Assembly (NCBI RefSeq): GCF_000716445.1
Contig: NZ_JNWK01000010.1
Coordinates: forward strand, 1 to 64,000
Direction of reading: 5' to 3'
Source: Streptomyces wedmorensis
Lineage (GTDB): Bacteria > Actinomycetota > Actinomycetes > Streptomycetales > Streptomycetaceae
Length of the DNA stretch: 64,000 nt
The notes under the pieces are model-generated. The model was not told the DNA's origin, did no database searches, and saw only the letters and a list, made by a program, of their open reading frames with translations. Position numbers and translations under genes: made by a program. Each line of letters starts with the position of its first letter. The first letter of the stretch is position 1. This document shows, piece by piece, positions 58,570 to 64,000 of this stretch.

Positions 58570-59241
58570 CTACCTGGGTCGCTCCACCGTCCCCCACCAC
58601 GCCCCGCCCCGGGCGGCGTCCGCCGCCGGGTGGTCGGGGGCGGTGCCGGCGAGGGCGAGGCGGGTGACGATGCGGTAGCGGTCACCGCGGTAGAGGGAAC
58701 GGACGTACTCGACCGGGCGGCCGGTCGCGTCGGAGGTGGTCCGGTCGAAGAGCAGCGCGGGTGAGAGGACGGGGACCTCCAGGAGGGCCGCTTCCTCCTC
58801 GCTCAGTACGGTCGGTTCGATGGACTGGACGGCGTGGGCGGTCCGGATGCCGCGCCGCTCGCGCAGATGGGCGTAGAAGCCGCCCTCCATGTCGGCGACG
58901 GTGAGGCCGGGGACCAGGTCGGCCGGGACGTGGAGCTGTTCCAGGGCTATCGGTGCGCCGTCGACGTGCCGGAGGCGGGTGACGTGCACGAGTTCCGCCG
59001 CCGGCGAGACGGCGAGTCTGCGGCCGATGCGCGCGCCGGCCCGGACGGTGCGGAGTTCGAGGACCGTGCTGGTCCAGCTGCCGGGGCTGCGGGGAGCGCT
59101 CGCCGCGTGGTCCTCGGCGACCAGCTCCTGGGTGATCTTGTCGGGGGCGACGAACATGCCCCGGCCGTGCTCGCGCACCAGCAGGCCGGTGGCGACGAGT
59201 TCGTCGACGGCCGCGCGCAGGGTCGGGCGCGAGACGCCCAA
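58570..59241 (-). pseudogene. GntR/UTRA regulator, downstream copy, N-terminally truncated
   Basis: The frame matching GntR/UTRA proteins begins abruptly at GVSRPTLRAAVDELVATG (TTG 59241) and runs 223 residues to a normal-looking C-terminus. The first part of the winged helix (about 40-45 residues) is missing and no ribosome site precedes it. The UTRA effector domain is intact (VLELRTVRAGARIGRRL, LEQLHVPADL, QSIEPTVLSEEEAALLEVP, GRPVEYVRSLYRGDRYRIVTRL). It probably derives from a DasR-like amino-sugar regulator of the operon at 60 kb. It may be a pseudogene or only part of a recombined locus. Confidence 0.75.
59142..59240. repeat. 99-bp perfect direct repeat, copy 1
   Basis: Identical to 59755-59853 over 99 bp (613 bp apart). 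It covers the truncated start of the GntR-like text. The surrounding gene copies are clearly more diverged, so this tract has been homogenised or recently duplicated. Confidence 0.93.
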
Positions 59242-59854
59242 CGAGGCCGTCGCGGGTGAAGTCGAGGCGGGAGACGATCCGGTAGCGGTCGCCGCGGTAG
59301 ACCGAGTGGACGTACTCGACGGGGCGGCCCGCGGTGTCGAGGGTGAGGCGCTCGATGAGCAGGGCGGGCGAGAGGACGGGGACGTCCAGGAGTGCGGCCT
59401 CGTCCTCGCTGACGACGGTGGGTTCGATGGACTGGGTGGCCTCCTGGACGTGGACGCGGTGGTGCTCCCGCAGGTGGTCGTAGAGGTCGCCCGCTTCGAG
59501 TTCCGCCGGGCTGAGCGCGGCGCCGACGAGGTCGGCCGGGATGTGCAGGTGCTCGATGGCCATGGGGGCGCCGTCGACGAGGCGGAGCCGGGCGACGTAG
59601 AGCAGCTCGGCGGCGGGTGACAGGCGGAGCTTGCGGCCGATGCGGGCGCCGGCCCGGACGGTGGCGGATTCCAGGACGGTGCTGGACCAGTCGCCGGAGG
59701 CCCGGGGGACGGCGAAGGCCGCGTCGTCCGGGGCGAGTTGCTGGGTGATCTTGGCGGGGGCGACGAACATGCCCCGGCCGTGCTCGCGCACCAGCAGGCC
59801 GGTGGCGACGAGTTCGTCGACGGCCGCGCGCAGGGTCGGGCGCGAGACGCCCAC
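59242..59854 (-). pseudogene. GntR/UTRA regulator, upstream copy, truncated at both ends
   Basis: About 204 residues start at VGVSRPTLRAAVDELV (GTG 59854) and continue through a complete UTRA core to GDRYRIVSRLDFTRDG, where the sequence joins the downstream copy in another frame. The true end is lost, and translation would continue as nonsense to 58682. An ATG at 59876 (ATGAAGGACGGCTCC) is out of frame with the GntR text, as if a start had been fused to it by a deletion. Both copies begin at exactly the same codon. Confidence 0.72.
59755..59853. repeat. 99-bp perfect direct repeat, copy 2
   Basis: Partner of 59142-59240. Begins CGGGGGCGACGAACATG and ends GAGACGCCCA in both copies; flanking bases differ immediately outside. 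Confidence 0.93.
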
Positions 59855-59888
59855 CGCTGGAGGAGCCGTCCTTCATGCCACTCTCCCT

Positions 59889-60032
59889 GACTGGTCAACT
59901 GGTAAGTCAGATACTAGCCGGACGAGTTGACCTGTCATCGGGTGAACAGCACATGTTTTCCGGGGGATTGACGACTCCATTGGTCCATGCCACCTTCTGG
60001 TCACAGACCTGACCACTTGACCAATTGGTCAA
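59889..60032. promoter_or_regulatory. GntR/DasR-like operators between the regulator copies and the uptake operon
   Basis: A perfect 16-bp palindrome TTGACCAATTGGTCAA lies at 60017-60032, just upstream of the TTG start at 60052. CTGGTCACAGACC (about 59997-60009) resembles the DasR consensus ACTGGTCTAGACCAGT. ACTGGTCAACTGGTAA (about 59890-59905) lies close to the GntR side. ATTGGTCC near 59979 adds another half-site. Confidence 0.75.
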
Positions 60033-60051
60033 CCACCCATCGAGGTGCCCC

Positions 60052-61323
60052 TTGAAGACTCGTCCCTTCGCCGGCCCCTTCGCCGGCCGCCTCGCCCTCG
60101 CGGCGGCCGTCGTCCTGGCCGCCGCGTCCTGCAGCGGCCCGACGGACCCGACGGCCTCCGGCGGACCCGAGAAGGTCACCGTCTGGTTCATGAAGGACAG
60201 CGTCACCGACGCGTTCCTCACCCGCTTCCGCACCGGCTTCGAGGCCGAGCACCCGGACATCGACCTCGACATCCAGATCCAGGAGTGGGACGGCATCGGC
60301 GAGAAGGTCACGGCCGCCCTCGCCAGCAAGGACGCGCCGGACGTCATCGAGGTCGGAAACACCCAGGTCGCGCAGTACGCGGCGAGCGGCGGAGTACGCG
60401 ATCTCACCGACAAGTCCGGCGAGTTGAAGGGGTCCGACTGGCTCCCCGGCCTCGCGGAGCCCGGCAAGGTCGACGGCAGGCAGTACGGCATCCCCTGGTA
60501 CGCGGCCAACCGTGTCGTCATCTACCACAAGGACCTCTTCGCCCGGGCCGGCGTCACCGCTCCCCCCAGGACGCAGGCCGAATGGCTCGCCGTCACCGCG
60601 AAGCTCGACCGGGGCACGACCCAGGGCATCTACCTGCCCGGCCAGAACTGGTACACCCTGTCCGGCTTCGTATGGGAGGCCGGCGGCGACCTCGCCGTAC
60701 AGGACGGCACCACGTGGAAGGGCGCGCTCGACACCCCGCAGGCCCTCGCCGGGATGGACTTCTACCGGCGGCTCCAGGCCCTGGGCAAGGGCCCCAAGGA
60801 CTCCGACGAGGCCAAGCCCCCGCAGGCCGAGGTCTTCGCCAAGGGCGACGTCGCCCAGATCGTCGCCGTACCGGGCGGCGCGAAGATCGTCGAGGAGATC
60901 AACCCCGCGCTCAAGGGGAAGCTCGGCTTCTTCCCCGTACCCGGCAGAACGGCGGAGAAGCCCGGCGCGGTCTTCACCGGCGGCTCCGACCTCATCGTCC
61001 CCGAGGCCTCCACCCACCCCGACGCCGCCTACGAGGTGGTCAAGGCGCTGGCCGGCGAGAAGTGGCAGACGGACATGGCGAAGACCATGAGCTACGTCCC
61101 CAACCGCACCTCCCTCGCGCACGTCATCCAGGACGACGAGGGCACGGCCGCCATGGCCGCCGGCGCGGCCCAGGGCCGGGCCACGCCGAACTCGCCGCAG
61201 TGGGCGGCCGTCGAGGCCACCAACCCGATCAAGCAGTACATGACCGCCGTGCTCACCGGCACCGACCCCGCCCGGGCGGCGGCGACCGCCTCCGCGAGCA
61301 TCACCCGGACCCTCGGCTCGTGA
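60052..61323 (+). CDS. Sugar ABC transporter lipoprotein, DasA-like
   Basis: 423 residues from TTG 60052 (GAGGTG just upstream); the open frame from TTG 60025 lies inside the operator. Lipoprotein signal RLALAAAVVLAAASC with lipobox Cys. Family 1 solute-binding fold: KVTVWFMKDSVTDAFLTRF, QEWDGIGEKVTAALASKDAPDVIEVGNTQVAQYAASGG, YGIPWYAANRVVIYHKDLF. Gene order (regulator, binding protein, two permeases, GH20) matches dasR-dasABC-dasD, so N,N'-diacetylchitobiose or GlcNAc is the likely ligand. No ATPase gene is present; the shared ATPase MsiK is the usual partner. Confidence 0.9.
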   Translation: MKTRPFAGPFAGRLALAAAVVLAAASCSGPTDPTASGGPEKVTVWFMKDSVTDAFLTRFRTGFEAEHPDIDLDIQIQEWDGIGEKVTAALASKDAPDVIEVGNTQVAQYAASGGVRDLTDKSGELKGSDWLPGLAEPGKVDGRQYGIPWYAANRVVIYHKDLFARAGVTAPPRTQAEWLAVTAKLDRGTTQGIYLPGQNWYTLSGFVWEAGGDLAVQDGTTWKGALDTPQALAGMDFYRRLQALGKGPKDSDEAKPPQAEVFAKGDVAQIVAVPGGAKIVEEINPALKGKLGFFPVPGRTAEKPGAVFTGGSDLIVPEASTHPDAAYEVVKALAGEKWQTDMAKTMSYVPNRTSLAHVIQDDEGTAAMAAGAAQGRATPNSPQWAAVEATNPIKQYMTAVLTGTDPARAAATASASITRTLGS

Positions 61324-62219
61324 GACGACGCCACGGACCGGACCTCCGGCCCTATCTCCTGATCGCCCCCACCGTCGTCGGCGGCGCCCTCCTCCTCGGA
61401 TACCCCCTGGTCCGCAATCTGCTGATCTCCTTCCAGGAGTACGGCATGGGCGAACTCATCCGCGGCGGCGCCGGGTTCGTGGGGTTCCGCAACTACCGGA
61501 CCGTGCTGGCGGACCCCGAGTTCTGGGAGGTGGTCCGGCGCACCTTCTGGTGGACGCTGGTCAACGTCACGCTGATCATGGTGATCGGCACGCTGGTCGC
61601 GCTGATGATGCAGCGGCTCGGCCGGCGGATGCGGATCCTGGTGACGAGCGGGCTCGTCCTCGCCTGGGCGAGCCCGGTCATCGCCACCACGACCGTCTTC
61701 CAGTGGCTCTTCGCCTCCCGCCTCGGGGTGGTCAACTGGGTGCTCGTCCGGCTGGGGTTCGAGTCCTTCGAGGGCTACTCGTGGCTGGCCGACGGGCCCG
61801 CCGCGTTCACGGTCCTGGTCCTCCTGGTGGTCTGGCAGTCGGTGCCGTTCGCCGCGATCACCCTCCACTCGGCGCTGCTCACCGTCCCGGCGGAGCTGTA
61901 CGAGTCGGCCCGGCTCGACGGGGCCGACGGCCGAAGGATCTTCCGGTCGGTCACGCTGCCCCTCCTGCGACCGGTCTTCGGCCTCGTGCTCTGCCTCGAA
62001 GTCATCTGGGTCTTCCGCTGCTTCGCCCAGATCTGGGCCGTCACCAAGGGCGGGCCGGGCGAGGCGACCACCACCCTGCCCGTCTACGCCTACCGCGTCG
62101 CCCAGTCCCTGCACCGCTACGACCTCGGCGCGGCCGTCTCCACCCTCACCGTCCTCCTCCTCGTGGCCGTGCTCATCGCCTACTTCCGCCAGCTGCTCCG
62201 ACAGGAGGCCGAACGGTGA
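61320..62219 (+). CDS. Sugar ABC permease, MalF/DasB-like
   Basis: 299 residues, GTG start overlapping the previous stop (GTGA). Six membrane helices; the EAA loop that contacts the ATPase is ELYESARLDGADGRRIFRSVTLPLLRP. Starts with PYLLIAPTVVGGALLLGYPLV. Forms the channel with the permease at 62216. Confidence 0.94.
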   Translation: MRRRHGPDLRPYLLIAPTVVGGALLLGYPLVRNLLISFQEYGMGELIRGGAGFVGFRNYRTVLADPEFWEVVRRTFWWTLVNVTLIMVIGTLVALMMQRLGRRMRILVTSGLVLAWASPVIATTTVFQWLFASRLGVVNWVLVRLGFESFEGYSWLADGPAAFTVLVLLVVWQSVPFAAITLHSALLTVPAELYESARLDGADGRRIFRSVTLPLLRPVFGLVLCLEVIWVFRCFAQIWAVTKGGPGEATTTLPVYAYRVAQSLHRYDLGAAVSTLTVLLLVAVLIAYFRQLLRQEAER

Positions 62220-63049
62220 CCCCGCGCGCCCTGCGCCGACTCCCCCTGAACACGGCGGCGACGCTCGTCTTCGTCCTCGCCGTCTTCCCGGTGTACTGGA
62301 TGGTCCTCACCGCCTTCCGGCCCACCCGCGACATCCAGTCCGAGACCCCGCGCTTCCTGCCCGGCGCCGTCACCCTGGAACACTTCCGGAACGCCGTCGC
62401 GGCGGACGGCTTCTGGACCTTCTGGCGCAACAGCCTGCTCGTCACCGCCGGGTGCGTCCTGCTCGCCCTGCTCGTGGCGCTCGCCGCCGCCTTCGCCGTG
62501 GCGCGGCTGCGCTGGCGCGGTCGCCGCGGCTTCCTGCTGATGGTCTTCCTCGCCCAGGTGGCGCCCTGGGAGGCGCTGCTGATCCCGATGTACGTCATCG
62601 CTCGGGACGCCGACCTGCTCGACCGGCTGGCGACGCTCAGCCTGATCTACTTCATGATCACGCTGCCGTTCACCGTCGTCACCCTCCGCTCCTTCCTGGC
62701 CGGAGTCCCGGCGGAACTCGAGGAGGCCGCGCAGGTCGACGGCTGCACCCGCGCCGGAGCCTTCCGCCGGGTGACCCTGCCGCTGCTCGCGCCGGGGCTC
62801 CTCGCCACCTCGCTGTTCGGCTTCATCACCGCCTGGAACGAGTTCGCCTTCGCCAACATGCTCATCATCAAGAACCAGGACGACCGCACCCTGCCCGTCT
62901 GGCTCTCCTCCTTCTCCAACGTCTTCGGCACGGACTGGGGCGCCACCATGGCCGCCTCCACCCTCTTCGCCCTGCCCGTCCTCGTCCTCTTCCTGGTCCT
63001 GCAGGGCCGGGTCTCCGCCGGAATGACCGGCGGAGCCGTGAAGGGATAA
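62216..63049 (+). CDS. Sugar ABC permease, MalG/DasC-like
   Basis: 277 residues, GTG start in a GTGA overlap. Six helices; EAA loop ELEEAAQVDGCTRAGAFRRVTLPLLAPGL; typical FITAWNEFAFANMLI. Followed after nine bases by the GH20 gene, so one operon. Confidence 0.95.
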   Translation: MTPRALRRLPLNTAATLVFVLAVFPVYWMVLTAFRPTRDIQSETPRFLPGAVTLEHFRNAVAADGFWTFWRNSLLVTAGCVLLALLVALAAAFAVARLRWRGRRGFLLMVFLAQVAPWEALLIPMYVIARDADLLDRLATLSLIYFMITLPFTVVTLRSFLAGVPAELEEAAQVDGCTRAGAFRRVTLPLLAPGLLATSLFGFITAWNEFAFANMLIIKNQDDRTLPVWLSSFSNVFGTDWGATMAASTLFALPVLVLFLVLQGRVSAGMTGGAVKG

Positions 63050-63058
63050 CGCACCGCG

Positions 63059-64000
63059 ATGCCCCTGCCCCCACTCGTCCCCGAACCCACCCACCTCTCC
63101 GTGCTCCCCGGCCGGTTCACCTTCGACGCCACGACCACGCTCAAGGTCACCCCCGGCGCCGACGCCGCGGCCGACCTGCTGCGCGCCCTCCTCGCCCCGG
63201 CCACCGGCCTGGCACTGCCCGCACGCCCCGACGGCTCCGTCGTCCTGGCCCTCGACCGCGCCCTGACCGGACTCGGCGACGAGGGGTACGGGCTGACCGT
63301 CGGCACCGAGGCGGTGCTGCTGCGGGCCGCCCGCCCCCGCGGCCTCCTGGCCGGCGTCCAGACCCTCCGTCAGCTCCTGCCCGTCGAGGCCCTGCACCCG
63401 GAGCCCGTGCCCGGCGTCGCCTGGTCGATCCCCTGCGCGCAGATCACCGACGTCCCCCGCTTCCCCTGGCGCGGGTCCATGCTCGACGTGGCACGCCGCT
63501 TCCGGCCCGTCTCCTACCTCCGGCGGTACGTCGACCTCCTCGCCCTGCACAAACTCAACGTCCTGCACCTGCACCTCACCGACGACCAGGGGTGGCGGAT
63601 GCCGGTCGCCGCACTCCCCCGGCTCACCGAGGTCGGCGGCCTGCCGCACGGCGGCGCCTACACCCGGGCGGAACTCACCGGCCTCGTCGCGTACGCGGCG
63701 GAGCGCGGCGTCACCGTCGTGCCCGAGATCGAGATGCCGGGCCACGTCCGCGCCGCCCTCGCCGCCTACCCCGAGATCGGCAACCATCCGGGCCGCACCT
63801 ACGAGGTCTGGGACCGGTGGGGCGTCTGCGACACCATCCTCGGCGTCCACGACGGGGCCCTCGACTTCTGCCGCACCGTCCTGGACGAGGTGATGGACGT
63901 CTTCCCGTCCCCCTACGTCCACATCGGCGGCGAGGAGTGCCCCACCACCGAGTGGCACGCCTCCACGGCGGCCCGCCGCAGGGTCGCCGCCGAGGGGCTG
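63059..64000 (+). CDS. Beta-N-acetylhexosaminidase, GH20, cut by the window edge
   Basis: Partial: 314 codons from ATG 63059, no stop before 64000. GH20b N-terminal domain, then the catalytic barrel: WRGSMLDVARRFRPVSYLRRYVDLLALHKLNVLHLHLTDDQGWR and the active-site segment YVHIGGEECPTTEW. No signal peptide is seen, so it is probably intracellular and cleaves imported chitobiose to GlcNAc, like DasD. The catalytic pair, normally Asp-Glu (HIGGDE), reads Glu-Glu here. Confidence 0.92.
   Translation, partial: MPLPPLVPEPTHLSVLPGRFTFDATTTLKVTPGADAAADLLRALLAPATGLALPARPDGSVVLALDRALTGLGDEGYGLTVGTEAVLLRAARPRGLLAGVQTLRQLLPVEALHPEPVPGVAWSIPCAQITDVPRFPWRGSMLDVARRFRPVSYLRRYVDLLALHKLNVLHLHLTDDQGWRMPVAALPRLTEVGGLPHGGAYTRAELTGLVAYAAERGVTVVPEIEMPGHVRAALAAYPEIGNHPGRTYEVWDRWGVCDTILGVHDGALDFCRTVLDEVMDVFPSPYVHIGGEECPTTEWHASTAARRRVAAEGL

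Noticed and set aside
58682..59241. Continuation of the upstream GntR copy beyond 59242
   Set aside because: After the junction this frame is Arg/Pro nonsense antiphase to the downstream copy; the protein similarity switches frame.
60025..60051. TTG at 60025 as start of the DasA-like lipoprotein
   Set aside because: It lies inside the palindromic operator and has no ribosome site; TTG 60052 follows GAGGTG and begins the signal peptide.

Overview
The window is high-GC actinobacterial DNA and almost certainly comes from a Streptomyces chromosome. The evidence is GTG and TTG starts, tightly coupled stop/start overlaps, a rare TTA (bldA) codon, a venezuelin-type class IV lanthipeptide cluster, a Streptomyces-type contractile injection system (CIS) locus and a das-like chitobiose uptake operon. 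No rRNA, insertion sequence, CRISPR array or prophage integrase is visible.

Layout. 0.3-3.8 kb: a membrane-anchored CAP protein, a small ORF, a conserved protein of unknown function and, right behind it, two tandem tRNA-like RNAs whose parts are in circularly permuted order (T-arm, closed acceptor stem, D-arm). The second also carries a Ro60-type motif, so these are probably YrlA-like Y RNAs. 3.8-5.7 kb: a divergent SDR/regulator pair. 5.9-11.3 kb: the lanthipeptide cluster venL-(lanL tail remnant)-venA-venT-venH. 11.2-12.1 kb: a stand-alone Clp N-domain protein and small HTH protein with two palindromic operators. 12.2-18.7 kb: a membrane PQQ-like protein, a CutRS-like two-component system, a VanZ protein, a small membrane protein and a NarL-type two-component system. 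18.8-29.7 kb: acyl-CoA synthetase, secreted EEP-fold hydrolase, lipoprotein, large ATPase, PAS-PP2C phosphatase, cold-shock protein, MarR/hydrolase pair, glycosyltransferase. 29.9-39.3 kb: an ABC exporter with a TTA codon, a secreted beta-propeller protein with an ArsR-like regulator, an Eis-like acetyltransferase, a GH89 enzyme and an FAD oxidoreductase.

39.5-58.5 kb: a CIS locus. A LuxR regulator, Cis16 and Cis15 lead in. A divergent membrane protein with a peptidoglycan-binding tail follows. Then comes a run of sheath, tube, two small proteins, a 1044-residue Pro/Ala-rich protein full of VQR motifs, second tube, LysM, spike, gp25, baseplate J, Cis12 and a zinc-ribbon/TM/discoidin-like protein. 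No obvious tape-measure protein, tail fibre or toxin effector is present. The intergenic block ahead of the sheath has a 14-bp inverted repeat and a 16-bp direct repeat, 388 bp and about 390 bp apart, facing both divergent genes.

58.6-64 kb: two tandem, N-terminally broken GntR/UTRA genes sharing a perfect 99-bp repeat. They are divergent from a lipoprotein-permease-permease-GH20 operon (chitobiose/GlcNAc type) that runs off the right edge. Operator-like TGGTC palindromes lie between them, so the operon may be controlled in trans, for example by the global regulator DasR.
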